Notes: generated by a model from the letters alone, not told the origin. Positions 39,028 to 47,224 are shown, counted from the stretch's first letter. The stretch is 48,341 nucleotides of DNA from Alkalinema sp. RU_4_3 (GCA_012031975.1 JAAUSA010000009.1:1-48341), one strand, 5' to 3'. Numbers and translations: made by a program.

Positions 39028-40140
39028 CTAAGCAACCCATAGCCACCAAGCAAACCTGAGGCTAAATCCCACCAATCCCAGGGCAAAAATGCCGATCGCC
39101 AGACTCCGCCAGGGTTTCCATCTTGCAATCTGGAAGCCCAAGGCCCAGCTCAGGGGGGCGAGGGCATAGAGGTAGCGAATCAAACCTTCTGTAGAGTTAG
39201 AAGCCAGCAGAAACCCTAGGGTGAGCAGGCCGTAGGTCCGATCGCTACGGGTCAAAACCTGGGGCGATCGCAGGATTAAAGCCAGGGCACCCCCAAAGCT
39301 CAGCAGTCTGACCCAGGCGCCGATGCCTTGACTATTCAAGTGGGGCAGACGCGAGATCACCTCGGGCCAGCTAACAATGCTCTCCGACCAGGCCTGGTGG
39401 CCCTGGAAGGTGGCCCAGGGATTGCCCAGGGTCCCGCAGTAGACTAGAAACCCCACAAACCCCAGGGCCATCAGCAGACTGGCCAGGTAGGCGATCCGGG
39501 GACGGCGATCGCGGTAGCTGGCCCAGAGCAAAGCGGGCACCAACAGCATTCCAGGGGGACGGCAGGCCGTGGCGAGGATGCCCCAGAGGGCGGTTTGGTT
39601 GTATTGGCGGCGATCGAAGGCGATCAAGGTGGCGCCTGTGGTCAGCAGGAAGAGGGACTCGGTATAGGTGACGGCGGAGTAGAGGGCACAGGGAAAGATG
39701 GCGAGAACCAAGGTGCTCCAACGGGCTAGGGTGCGATCGTACTTATCCTCTAGGTAGCCGTAGAGCAGCAGCAGGGCCGCTAAAAAACTAAGGTTACTCA
39801 CGAGGGATCCAGCCACCTCAAAGGACAGCCCCAACTGCATCAATCCTCGGCAGAGCAGCGGATAGAGGGGAAAGAAAACCACGGACTGCATGCCTTTGGC
39901 GCGGAGATCTCCGTAGCCTTGCTCGGCGATCCGCTGGTACCAGGCGCCGTCCCAGTGGGTCAGTAGGCTCCAGGCTGTATGGGGGGTGAAGCCGTTTTGG
40001 AAGCCGATGATGCTGTAGTCGTAGCTGGTGGGAGGGAGGGGGAGATGGGGGGCGACTAGGGCAATAGCGCCCCAGATCAGCAGCCGACTCCCTAGAAAAA
40101 CCAAGAGAACCCAAGGCAGGGGTTTTGGAAAACGGTGCAT
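39028..40140 (-). CDS. PIG-V-like mannosyltransferase family membrane protein
   Basis: A membrane glycosyltransferase of about 370 residues with roughly ten hydrophobic segments. The N-terminal pattern SRLLIWGAI, then WDGAWYQRIAEQGYG and FFPLYPLL, is typical of the PIG-V/GPI mannosyltransferase-2-like family (GT76). The acidic residue in HWDGAWY is the presumed lipid-linked-sugar site. Related cyanobacterial genes probably transfer a sugar from a polyprenyl donor in the plasma membrane, but the substrate is unknown. I use the ATG at 40140 (MHRFPKPLPW) as start rather than the one at 40176. The gene is separated from pnp by about 100 bases and could share its promoter. Confidence 0.8.
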   Translation of the reverse strand: MHRFPKPLPWVLLVFLGSRLLIWGAIALVAPHLPLPPTSYDYSIIGFQNGFTPHTAWSLLTHWDGAWYQRIAEQGYGDLRAKGMQSVVFFPLYPLLCRGLMQLGLSFEVAGSLVSNLSFLAALLLLYGYLEDKYDRTLARWSTLVLAIFPCALYSAVTYTESLFLLTTGATLIAFDRRQYNQTALWGILATACRPPGMLLVPALLWASYRDRRPRIAYLASLLMALGFVGFLVYCGTLGNPWATFQGHQAWSESIVSWPEVISRLPHLNSQGIGAWVRLLSFGGALALILRSPQVLTRSDRTYGLLTLGFLLASNSTEGLIRYLYALAPLSWALGFQIARWKPWRSLAIGIFALGLVGFSLRFAWWLWVA

Positions 40141-40295
40141 AGACTCGGCTCGGGGGAACTTCAAGGAACAACACAACTTAAAAGCACACCCCGATGGCTG
40201 AACAATCCAGCCTTAATTCCAAGCCTAGCGTCCCTTCTAGAGATGGATTGAATCTCTCAGAAAGGATAATTCTTATTTACCTGAACTCAGTAGCC

Positions 40296-41171
40296 CTACA
40301 TCATGCCCCGGAAGAGGCCCTGGGGTTTGACCAAGAGCACGAGCATCATGATTAGGAGGGCCACGGCGGTCTTGTACTCCACGGGTAAAAACAGGGTGGA
40401 CATCTCCTGGGCAATGCCAATCACGAAGGCGCCAGCGATCGCCCCGTAGGGATTGCCAATCCCCCCCAAGGTCACCGCTGCAAACAAAGGCAAAATCAAA
40501 AACCATCCCATATTGGGCCGCACGGCTTCAACGAGGCCCAGCATGCTTCCGCCCAGGGCCGTGAGTCCAGCGGCGATCACCCAGGTCCAGAGCACGACGC
40601 GCTCGACGTTAATCCCCGTGACGCGGGCCAGATCCACATCGTCGGCCACGGCGCGCATGGCCTTGCCGACCTTGGTGTTTTGCAAAATGTAACGGAGGAG
40701 GGCGATCGCGCCCAGGGCCAGGAGGATGACGAGGAAATTATTGAAGGGGAGTTTGACGAGTCCCAGGTTGAGGGCGGACTCGACGGGGAGTTTGTATTGG
40801 TGGCTGTCGGCGCCCCAGGCGAGGATCACTCCGTTGCGCAGGAAGAGGGCTAGTCCAATGGATAGAATCACCAAGGTAGTGGGGGTCGCTCGCTTGGCCC
40901 GCATTGGTCCCCACAAGAGTTTCTCGGCACCGAGGGCAAAGCCCACCATGATTGCTGCTGAGAGAACCATCGCCAGCCAGATGTTGAGGCCCATGAGGTT
41001 GAGGGTCCAGGTGAAGTAGGCGCCCATTGTCATGTAGTCGCCATGGGCGAAGTTCGAGAGGCGGAGTACCCCGTAGGTGAGGCTGAGTCCTACGGCGGAT
41101 AGGGCGATCACGCTCCCCAGGGCAATGCCATTTGTGAGCAGTTGAGGGATTTGCTGGGCGATCGATTCCAT
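40296..41171 (-). CDS. Branched-chain/neutral amino-acid ABC transporter permease (LivH type)
   Basis: An integral membrane permease of about 291 residues, LivH family, with eight or so helices: QQIPQLLTNGIALGSVIALS, YGVLRLSNFAHGDYMTMGAY and the cytoplasmic loop KVGKAMRAVADDVDLARVTGI, which contacts the ATPase. The end GIGNPYGAIAGAFVIGI matches too. In cyanobacteria this is most like NatD of the N-II neutral amino-acid system, though UrtB is a close relative. The start at 41171 (MESIAQQIPQ) fits the family better than 41270. The LivM, ATPase and binding-protein genes are not adjacent, so the subunits are dispersed. Confidence 0.88.
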   Translation of the reverse strand: MESIAQQIPQLLTNGIALGSVIALSAVGLSLTYGVLRLSNFAHGDYMTMGAYFTWTLNLMGLNIWLAMVLSAAIMVGFALGAEKLLWGPMRAKRATPTTLVILSIGLALFLRNGVILAWGADSHQYKLPVESALNLGLVKLPFNNFLVILLALGAIALLRYILQNTKVGKAMRAVADDVDLARVTGINVERVVLWTWVIAAGLTALGGSMLGLVEAVRPNMGWFLILPLFAAVTLGGIGNPYGAIAGAFVIGIAQEMSTLFLPVEYKTAVALLIMMLVLLVKPQGLFRGMM

Positions 41172-41271
41172 GGGGGCAGGCTTAGATACAGCGCCTAGAT
41201 TGTCCCTGAATCTGGTCGGCTTGAAAAGCGCTAGGGAAGAAGTATTTGGGGCAGGCCTAAAAATTTCCAAT

Positions 41272-41306
41272 AAAAAAGCGGCCCCTACCCGGTTTGGACC
41301 GCTTTT
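41272..41306 (-). terminator. Rho-independent terminator of purN
   Basis: Arms AAAAGCGG (41274-41281) and CCGCTTTT (41299-41306) pair around a 17-base loop. On the minus strand the hairpin ends in a T-run (complement of the A-run at 41272-41277). It lies downstream of purN and upstream of the LivH-type permease. Confidence 0.75.
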
Positions 41307-41430
41307 GTGCTAGACAATTAGCTTCTCAATCTGTACTTATTATTACCGAAACAATTTTGGGTGGCATCTTCCTTGAGGAATAGATCGCAGGAGGAAATGT
41401 ATGTCTTAGGGTAGGTTGCGGGAGGTTTTG

Positions 41431-42069
41431 TCATCGGCTTAAATGGTGGGTTTGCTGTAGCGCTAGGGCGATCGCACGCGGGTAAATAATGTGCTCCTGC
41501 TGGTGGATGCGCTCTGTGACGGTTTCTAGGGTGTCACTGGCGAAGATGGGCACGGCGGCCTGCATGATGATGGTGCCCGCATCGACTTCGGGGACAACTT
41601 GGTGGACGGTGCAGCCGGTGATTTTGACGCCTGCTTGGAGGGCCTGTTCGATGGCGCGGTGGCCTCGGAAGCTGGGCAAGAGGCTGGGATGGATGTTGAG
41701 CAGGCGATCGCGGTAGGCTTCGGTGAGGATGGGTGTGACGATGCGCATCCATCCGGCCATGATCACCCAGTCGATTTGGTGGGCTTTGAGGGCGGCGACG
41801 ATGGCTTGGTCGAGGGTTTCACGGCTGGGGTAGTCGCGGTGGTTGATCAGTTGGTGGGGTATGGCGAGGCGATCGGCGCGTTGGACAACTCCGGCGGCGG
41901 GGTTGTTGTAGATTAGCAGGGCGATTTGAGCGTTGAGCTGCTGGTTGTGGATGGCGGTAGCGATGGCCTCGAAGTTGCTGCCGTTGCCGGAGGCCATGAT
42001 GGCGAGGCGGGGTTTGGTCGGGGTATGGGTGGGGGTAATGTCGGGGGAGATCAGGCTGGGAACGGACAT
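41431..42069 (-). CDS. purN: Phosphoribosylglycinamide formyltransferase (GAR transformylase 1)
   Basis: This 212-residue enzyme transfers a formyl group from 10-formyl-tetrahydrofolate to GAR in purine synthesis. The nucleotide-binding start MASGNGSNFEAIA, the catalytic segment NIHPSLLPSFRG (Asn-His pair) and TGCTVHQVVPEVDAGTII (catalytic Asp) are all present. The length is normal apart from about 20 extra residues at the N-terminus (SVPSLISPDITPTHTPTK), which may mean that a later start is used, although no internal ATG precedes MASGNG. It is monocistronic with its own terminator. Confidence 0.95.
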   Translation of the reverse strand: MSVPSLISPDITPTHTPTKPRLAIMASGNGSNFEAIATAIHNQQLNAQIALLIYNNPAAGVVQRADRLAIPHQLINHRDYPSRETLDQAIVAALKAHQIDWVIMAGWMRIVTPILTEAYRDRLLNIHPSLLPSFRGHRAIEQALQAGVKITGCTVHQVVPEVDAGTIIMQAAVPIFASDTLETVTERIHQQEHIIYPRAIALALQQTHHLSR

Positions 42070-42177
42070 AGGGATTGCTTGGGACGGGAGGCTCTAATAT
42101 TAAGTATGTATTGTGGGCGATCCCGTTCGGGTCGGGCGGCTTGATCGGTTTTTCTATAGATTTTTGGGCGGGTGGTC

Positions 42178-43062
42178 ATGGGGGAGCGGGGGCTTTGGCG
42201 GAATTGGCTGGACCGGGATGGGGTGGCGGCGCTGGTGTTTTTGCTGCCTGCTTTGGTTTTGCTGGGGTTGTTTGTGGTCTATCCGATTGGGTATTTGGTG
42301 GGGTTGAGTTTTACCCAGGGGAGTTTTACGCGCGGTGGGGTGCATGGGGTGGGGCTGCGGAACTACCTGCGGCTGGTGGTGAGTCCGGATTTTTGGCAGG
42401 TGCTGGGGAATACGGTCTATTTTTCGGTTGGGACGCTGGTACCGAGTTTGGGGGTGCCGCTGGGTTTGGCGGTGGGGCTCGATCGCATCCCAAGGTTTCG
42501 GGCTGTTCTGCGGGCGGCCTATTTTATTCCTTCGATTACGTCGCTGGTGGCGGTGGGGCTGGGCTGGCGCTGGCTGTTTCAAACCGACGGGGTGGTGAAT
42601 GGGGCGATGGCGCTCTTTGGGATCGCGCCTGTGGCTTGGCTGGGGGATCCGGCTTGGGCGATGCCTGTGCTGATTTTGCTGACGGCTTGGAAGCAGGTGG
42701 GCTTTAATTTGGTGGTGTTTTTGGCGGGGTTGCAGAATATTCCGGTGAGTCGCTATGAGGCGGCGGCGCTGGATGGGGCGGGGCCTTGGCAGTTGTTTTG
42801 GTATGTGACGCTGCCAGGGCTCCGTCCGACGCTGGTGTTTGCGTTTGTGACGACGGGGATCTTTGTGCTGAGGAGTTTTGAGCAGGTCTATGTGGTGACG
42901 GGGGGTGGGCCGATGAATGGGACGAGCTTGCTGGTGTATTACGTCTATGAGCAGGCGTTTTCGCAGTTCGATTTTGGGTATGCGGCGGCGGCGGCGAGTC
43001 TGCTGTTGGCGATCGCCCTGGGGTTGGTCTATTTACAGTTGCGGTTCAGTGAGGAGAACTAG
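42178..43062 (+). CDS. Sugar ABC transporter permease (MalF/UgpA type)
   Basis: A membrane permease of about 294 residues, with six helices and the EAA loop EAAALDGAGPWQLFWYVTLP that couples to the ATPase. The N-terminus (RDGVAALVFLLPALVLLGLF) and the middle (YFIPSITSLVAVGLGWRWLF, GFNLVVFLAGLQNIP) are typical of the first permease of a carbohydrate uptake system. The sugar is unknown. The usual partners (binding protein, second permease, ATPase) are not in the window. GTG at 42172 is an alternative start. The sense strand is strongly G/T biased. The 3' end overlaps by four bases the stop of the convergent small gene. Confidence 0.9.
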   Translation: MGERGLWRNWLDRDGVAALVFLLPALVLLGLFVVYPIGYLVGLSFTQGSFTRGGVHGVGLRNYLRLVVSPDFWQVLGNTVYFSVGTLVPSLGVPLGLAVGLDRIPRFRAVLRAAYFIPSITSLVAVGLGWRWLFQTDGVVNGAMALFGIAPVAWLGDPAWAMPVLILLTAWKQVGFNLVVFLAGLQNIPVSRYEAAALDGAGPWQLFWYVTLPGLRPTLVFAFVTTGIFVLRSFEQVYVVTGGGPMNGTSLLVYYVYEQAFSQFDFGYAAAAASLLLAIALGLVYLQLRFSEEN

Positions 43063-43229
43063 CTGGGGAAGGTGCGTTGGAGCTCGGTGAGGAGGAGGTC
43101 CATTTCTTCGATGGCTTGTTCGATGTCGATCTGGAGGGTGCCGAGGTCTGGGCGTTGGCGCAGGGTTTCGAGGATGGTGCGCTGTTTTTGGATGGCGCTG
43201 ATGCGATCGAGGAGGGCGGCTTTTTCCAT
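43059..43229 (-). CDS. Small coiled-coil protein of unknown function
   Basis: A product of 56 residues from ATG 43229, or 65 from 43256. It is almost entirely heptad-like helix: KAALLDRISAIQKQRTILET and IDIEQAIEEMDLLLTEL. No family is known to me. Its convergent stop overlaps that of the sugar permease gene by four bases. Codon use and the amphipathic pattern suggest a real gene, perhaps of cyanobacteria only. Confidence 0.55.
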   Translation of the reverse strand: MEKAALLDRISAIQKQRTILETLRQRPDLGTLQIDIEQAIEEMDLLLTELQRTFPS

Positions 43230-43289
43230 GGGAGGTCCGGGGAGGTTTGGATACAAAACTCCTCTATTTTATGGGATGGCGATCGGGTT

Positions 43290-43490
43290 TTAGCTGTCGA
43301 ATTGGCGGGAGACGACTTTTTCGATGGTGGCTTGGGTCTGGTGGAGGAGCTGGTTGCGTTGGTCGCCGCCGTGGGTGAGGTGGGGGACGAGGTTGCGGGT
43401 TTGGAGGGCCATGTGGAGTTGGAGTTGGGCGACGTAGTCGCTGAAGTCTTCGCGCTGGGGGGTAGGGATGACTTGTTGTTCCAGGTTCAC
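43290..43490 (-). CDS. Small helical protein of unknown function
   Basis: A 66-residue helical product rich in Gln and His (YVAQLQLHMALQTRNLVPHL, NQLLHQTQATIEKVV). It lacks a signal peptide and membrane segments. I cannot name a family, though small Gln-rich proteins of this sort occur widely in cyanobacteria. It lies 33 bases upstream of the preceding small gene on the same strand, so the two are probably co-transcribed. Confidence 0.55.
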   Translation of the reverse strand: MNLEQQVIPTPQREDFSDYVAQLQLHMALQTRNLVPHLTHGGDQRNQLLHQTQATIEKVVSRQFDS

Positions 43491-43681
43491 GGGGTTTGGC
43501 CTCTAAGTTTGGGTTTGTTATGGTTCTATTATCTGGTCTGGTGTGGGGCGATCGCCATACTTCTTCAAGGATGTTTACTTGTTGGGGGGGAAATGTTACG
43601 GATTTGTTATTTGCTTTTTTGAGGGTGGGTGTGATATGTTAGGTGGGCACTTATGAAGAGTTTCATGGGCTGCTGTTTTAC

Positions 43682-43755
43682 GAACGCATAGCTCAGTTGG
43701 TTAGAGCACTACCTTGACATGGTAGGGGTCGGGAGTTCGAGTCTCTTTGCGTTCA
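43682..43755 (+). tRNA. tRNA-Val (anticodon GAC)
   Basis: A 74-base cloverleaf with a 7-bp acceptor stem (GAACGCA / TGCGTTC), D-arm TAGCTCAGTTGGTTAGAGCA, anticodon stem CTACC/GGTAG with loop TTGACAT (anticodon GAC, reading GUC/GUU Val codons) and T-arm loop TTCGAGT. The T-stem has two G-T pairs. The discriminator base is A and no 3' CCA is encoded, as usual in cyanobacteria. It sits at the boundary between conserved genes and the accessory stretch. Confidence 0.93.
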
Positions 43756-43769
43756 TTGATTTTTGATAA

Positions 43770-43819
43770 AACCTGCCATGCCTCTCCTTGGAAGAAAAGA
43801 TTGGCAGGTTGATTTTTTT
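43770..43819 (+). terminator. Terminator of tRNA-Val
   Basis: Arms AACCTGCCA (43770-43778) and TGGCAGGTT (43802-43810) pair perfectly, followed by GATTTTTTT. It lies 15 bases after the tRNA. Confidence 0.8.
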
Positions 43820-44004
43820 GGTGGATTTGGGTGGTTGGAATGGGTGGTTTTTGGTGGAGAGATGCTGGCGAGCCATGGAGGATCCCCCCCCCTTTTTTTG
43901 GTGCCCCCCCGCTGGAGATGCGTCGAAACGCCTCCCCAGACCCTCGCCCGAAATGGGATGGTTGACGATCGCGGTGTTTCCTCGTTTTTTGGGTTTGAGC
44001 CTTT

Positions 44005-44370
44005 ATGAAAGTCAATTGGAGCATTCTTGCAAGAGAACTGGGCACGCTCATTGATTCCCAGAATGAGATGGGTGGAAGTGATTTAGGGATTCAGGTCATT
44101 GAACATTTATTGGGGTCTGATTTTTTTGAGCAGGCCGTTGAGCATTATGTGAGCGGTGAAGCAGGTTCAGAGTTGGCGCGATCGGTGCTGTTGCGACTCA
44201 GGCCGTGGTCAGGGATGAAGCATTGTTATGCGATCTTCAAAGCCTCGAAGAATAGCGATGAAAGAGTCATGGCCGTGGAGTTATTGCCTTATGTTGGCGA
44301 TCGCAGAGTTTTAGGGTGGATACCAGAATTTCTAGCCGACCCGGATAGGACGATTCAGAATTTGTGTTAG
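44005..44370 (+). pseudogene. Truncated helical (HEAT-like) protein
   Basis: A 121-residue product with regular helical repeats (VIEHLLGSDFFEQAVEHYVS, SVLLRLRPWSGMKHCYAIFK, AVELLPYVGDRRVLGWIPEF). The last helix reads LADPDRTIQN and then stops after LC. In similar proteins the DPD..IQ element is followed by a further repeat. Here it runs into the inverted-repeat element that starts at 44366, only five bases before the stop. I infer that the element supplied the stop codon and removed the C-terminus. A short functional protein is still possible. Confidence 0.55.
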
Positions 44371-44474
44371 TGTCATGAATTATTCGCGTGACGGATCCGA
44401 TAGTTTTGGAGCCCTTGCGTAGAGCCAGTCCGTTTTCAGGCTCTGGGCTACCGCGAATAACTAAAGACACTAAC
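44366..44474. mobile_element. MITE-like element with imperfect terminal inverted repeats
   Basis: About 109 bases. The ends are GTTAGTGTC and GACACTAAC, exact inverts of nine bases. Allowing a five-base mismatched block, the match extends inward through TTATTCGCG / CGCGAATAA. The interior has a second imperfect hairpin (GAGCC...GGCTC). There is no gene and no clear target-site duplication. It interrupts the C-terminus of the gene at 44005. It is too short to encode a transposase, so it would be moved in trans; a strong terminator hairpin is the alternative. Confidence 0.5.
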
Positions 44475-44487
44475 CTTTTTGGGGTAC

Positions 44488-44820
44488 TCAGGATAGCGCA
44501 AGCAGCGATAAACTCTCATCTGTGTAAAACGAGCTGATTGGCTCAAAATTTCGACGTAATTGATTTTCAACTTGGGATGTCGAACAGTTCCCCAAACGAA
44601 TCCAAATAACTTTCGGTGGATTTCCTAATACCAAGCTCAGATCGTGCATATCTGAGTCCTTCGAGACAATCATCAACTCATTATCTTTTGCATAATCCCA
44701 AACGACAGGATCGATCGTTGCTTTCATACCCACATCGCGAACATGAAGTGAGTTTGGGAAAAGGTCGCGCAAGCGATGCGGTAAGTTTGGCGACAGGTTT
44801 TCGTCAAAAAGTAGCTTTAT
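44488..44820 (-). CDS. DUF5615 (PIN-like) toxin, no canonical start codon
   Basis: A PIN-like DUF5615 protein, toxin half of a DUF433/DUF5615 pair. From 44820 it reads KLLFDENLSPNLPHRLRDLF, then VRDVGM, DPVVWDYAKDNELMIVSKDSD and VIWIRLGNCS. The acidic residues typical of PIN-like nucleases are intact (DEN; D in the SKDSD region). A full-length family N-terminus begins at K2, yet the codon before it is ATA, overlapping the upstream TAA stop as ATAA where related operons have ATGA. No ATG, GTG or TTG lies between the antitoxin end and KLLFDEN; the next in-frame TTG is internal, at about residue 17. The gene is thus either started from a rare codon or silenced by one G-to-A change. Confidence 0.75.
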   Translation of the reverse strand: MKLLFDENLSPNLPHRLRDLFPNSLHVRDVGMKATIDPVVWDYAKDNELMIVSKDSDMHDLSLVLGNPPKVIWIRLGNCSTSQVENQLRRNFEPISSFYTDESLSLLALS

Positions 44821-45047
44821 GCTGATAATGGAGGGATCGCAAATCGCCGCTCACGGTCAGCAGCATAGGCAATACAAGCTTTCAAATCTTCTCGCGTCAA
44901 GTCGGGGAAATCTTCAAGAATCTCCGCTTCGGTCATCTCGGAAGCTAGGTACTCAAGTACTTCATACACCGTGATTCGTAAGCCCCGAACACAAGGCTTA
45001 CCCCCTCGTTTGTTGGGTTCGATCGTGATGTGGTTTCGATAGTTCAT
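44817..45047 (-). CDS. DUF433 antitoxin
   Basis: A product of about 76 residues from ATG 45047 (MNYRNHITIEPNKRGGKPCV). The family signature RGGKPCVRGLRITVYEVLEYL and MTEAEILEDFPDLTREDLKA show a helix-turn-helix DUF433 antitoxin that represses its own operon and pairs with a PIN-like DUF5615 toxin. The upstream start at 45095 would add 16 residues (MAIDSPIPP) and is less likely. It is followed by the toxin with a four-base overlap. Confidence 0.88.
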   Translation of the reverse strand: MNYRNHITIEPNKRGGKPCVRGLRITVYEVLEYLASEMTEAEILEDFPDLTREDLKACIAYAADRERRFAIPPLSA

Positions 45048-45544
45048 GGTTACGGATTGTCCAAGACGAGGTGGAATAGGGCTGTCGATCGCCATAGTTT
45101 CAAGCCTTCCAGAGACTACGACCCAATTCTAGCGCAAGTCAGGCAATGGATGTCGATCGCCCCAGTCCTCGATCGCAGTCTCATACCAGCCAGTGGGTCG
45201 ATCACGACTTTGATGCCTTCGATCGCATCCCCTAGCTGAACTCTCGATCGCCCCGGTTTTCGATCGTCAACCTCATGTCAGGCAAGGGGGCGATCGTGCC
45301 TCTGATGCTTTTGGGGGTGGGGTCAATCGCCATGACTTTAGCGGCAATCTAGGCGATCGCATAGTCAGAGCATTCCCGCATTGAGGGGTGATGAAAGCCC
45401 ACGACAAGCTCAATTTTCTGGGTGCCTTTTTCTGCGCCAATTAGAGTTTTCTAGCCCAAAATCAATCTGAACGTTGATTTTGCCGATCGAGATTGATAGC
45501 GATCGCCCAATCACCAGATCCTATGTGGATCCACCCAAAGGATC
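45048..45544. other. Gene-free, HIP1-rich interval with quasi-repeats
   Basis: About 500 bases without a gene. CGATCG recurs many times. Two related stretches (45153-45184 and 45244-45275) begin TCGATCGCCCC and end CTCAT, and fragments beginning GTCAGGCAA recur at 45138 and 45276. Read on the minus strand, some stretches remain open for short distances, so they may be remnants of decayed genes. It also contains the left copy of the 52-bp repeat that flanks the AIPR gene. Confidence 0.55.
45269..45320. repeat. Left copy of a 52-bp imperfect direct repeat flanking the AIPR gene
   Basis: The stretch AACCTCATG ... AAGGGGGCGATCGTG ... CTCTGATGCTT ... TGGGGGT matches 47554-47605 at 45 of 52 positions in the same orientation. 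A shorter version of its core (GGGGGC..ATCG.GCCTCTGATGCT) also occurs at 48054-48082 inside the DUF4365 remnant. Confidence 0.8.
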
Positions 45545-47224
45545 TCAACGGATCGCCATATTCTGAAGCTTATCAATTAGGTCGCCCCGTCGAAAAGTAG
45601 CCGAAAGCTGCTGCAAAGAAACATCCTGTCCCCCATAAAGATCCCTAAGCGCCGCCTCAATATCGCCCACCGAAGCATCAAAGTACTGCTCCCCCTTCTC
45701 CTCCAGCATCCGATGGGCAGCTTGAAAATTCTGGTGACTAACATCCTTCCTCTGGATCTTCATATCACCCAGCAGCCTCCGCCCCATCTGCATCGCAATA
45801 AAACAAGAAGCATAACGCACAAGATCCGGATCATGGGACTCTGGCCGCTTCCGCCGATTCTCTGCAATCCTGTACAATTCAACCGCCAGCACAACCTGTG
45901 CCCCATTAAGCTGGTCAGTAAAGATCGAACCATACAACTTACCAAAATGCTCTCTCGCAAAAAATCTAGCCTGGTGAGGCTTCTCCTGCCAGACCGAAAG
46001 CACAGCCTCCGCCGCCACTCCTGACGTAATATCCGTCGATCGGGTACTCCCATCAGACCGCTTACGCCGATAGCGATATCCCAACTGCTGAATATCCATC
46101 TCCAATCTTTGCTGGATCTGATCATTCGCCCGCAAATCCTTCAGATCCACAGGGTTTTGGCTATTGGTCGCATAGGTGATTTTCTGAACTAGATCGTTAT
46201 TATCACTCGGTAGCTGATAGAGCCGCAGTAGAACATAGGCTTGGACATCTCGTTGCGATAGATTCAGCTCCTGTAAGGTCTTAGCGATCGTGATACAAGT
46301 CTGCCCACCGTTGATAATTTGCAGATTTTCGATTCGCACCTGATAATCACCATTCTGCAACGCATTATAGGAAAAATTATCACAGGTTAGCGTCACGCCA
46401 TTATTATAAAAATAGAAATTACTCTCTTCCCCACCCATCAAAGTCTGCCGGATATCTTCATTAACCCGATTCCCTTGCAATCCTAAATAACGTCGGATAT
46501 TACGCTCTAGCAGTCGATCGCCATAGCGCTCAATTAGCGTTGAAATCTCAGCAACCGAAATTCGCCCGACCAGCACTCGGCTAAACTCCATATCCTCAAC
46601 GATCGCTTTACCACTGAGCTGCAAAGTCTCTTTGACGGGTCTAGAAGCTTGCAAAATCTTAACTAGACGTTCATGATTAACATGTTCCCAGGTCACCTGA
46701 TCGCCAAACCCTGTCCGCTTAATCGCCTCCTCAGCCGCAGTACTCCACTTCAGTCCATTGTTACAAGCCAATGCTCTAACCTGAGGAATGTAGCCATCTC
46801 GAATCAAACTACGAGCTGATTCCACCTTGGCTAGCAATCGTGCATTAATATGATTTAATTCTGTAGTGGGATCGAACAGATACTTGACTGCCTTGATTAA
46901 ACTCTCAAGACCATTTTCCGGAAAGTTCGCATCACCTTCTAGATTATTCTTGTACTTCCCCTGAAACAGACTAACAGTGAATTCACCGTCGTATTCCTCA
47001 GAGATATGCATGGCATCGACACCAAAATCCCCAGCCCCTTCGGTCAAACAGTCGAACGCATCATCATCATCTAAATCTAGAATAGTTGTGACACACAGAT
47101 AGACAAAAGCCAAGGACTTAAGCTTGCCCGCCTCATTAATATGGAGTTCCTGATCAGCCTGTAGCCGAATAGCGTCAGTGACTGCACCTAGACGCTGGTC
47201 AATAATAGAGGCATTGATATCCAT
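45545..47224 (-). CDS. AIPR family phage-resistance protein with N-terminal nuclease-like motif
   Basis: This 559-residue AIPR (abortive infection phage resistance) protein carries the core family blocks RNIRRYLGLQG (about 241-251), NFYFYNNGVTLTCDNF (269-284), LQIINGGQTCITIA (301-314) and YATNSQNPVDLKDLRANDQIQ further on. The N-terminal region has GAGDFGVDA (residues 63-71) and, 17 residues later, SLFQGKYK (85-92), the D..GVDA...Q.K arrangement of Mrr-like PD-(D/E)XK endonucleases. I infer a nucleic-acid-cleaving defence effector. The gene stands alone between relics and repeats, with a normal start at 47224. AIPR members are known from abortive infection systems but the mechanism is not established. 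Confidence 0.88.
   Translation of the reverse strand: MDINASIIDQRLGAVTDAIRLQADQELHINEAGKLKSLAFVYLCVTTILDLDDDDAFDCLTEGAGDFGVDAMHISEEYDGEFTVSLFQGKYKNNLEGDANFPENGLESLIKAVKYLFDPTTELNHINARLLAKVESARSLIRDGYIPQVRALACNNGLKWSTAAEEAIKRTGFGDQVTWEHVNHERLVKILQASRPVKETLQLSGKAIVEDMEFSRVLVGRISVAEISTLIERYGDRLLERNIRRYLGLQGNRVNEDIRQTLMGGEESNFYFYNNGVTLTCDNFSYNALQNGDYQVRIENLQIINGGQTCITIAKTLQELNLSQRDVQAYVLLRLYQLPSDNNDLVQKITYATNSQNPVDLKDLRANDQIQQRLEMDIQQLGYRYRRKRSDGSTRSTDITSGVAAEAVLSVWQEKPHQARFFAREHFGKLYGSIFTDQLNGAQVVLAVELYRIAENRRKRPESHDPDLVRYASCFIAMQMGRRLLGDMKIQRKDVSHQNFQAAHRMLEEKGEQYFDASVGDIEAALRDLYGGQDVSLQQLSATFRRGDLIDKLQNMAIR

Noticed and set aside
43701-44051. Minus-strand frame of 116 codons opposite the tRNA
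   Set aside because: It overlaps the tRNA-Val gene, its terminator and a C8/T7 run, and its sequence is low complexity.
45138-45316. CRISPR-like array of CGATCG-containing units
   Set aside because: Units differ in length and sequence, spacing is irregular and no cas gene is near; they are HIP1-rich quasi-repeats.
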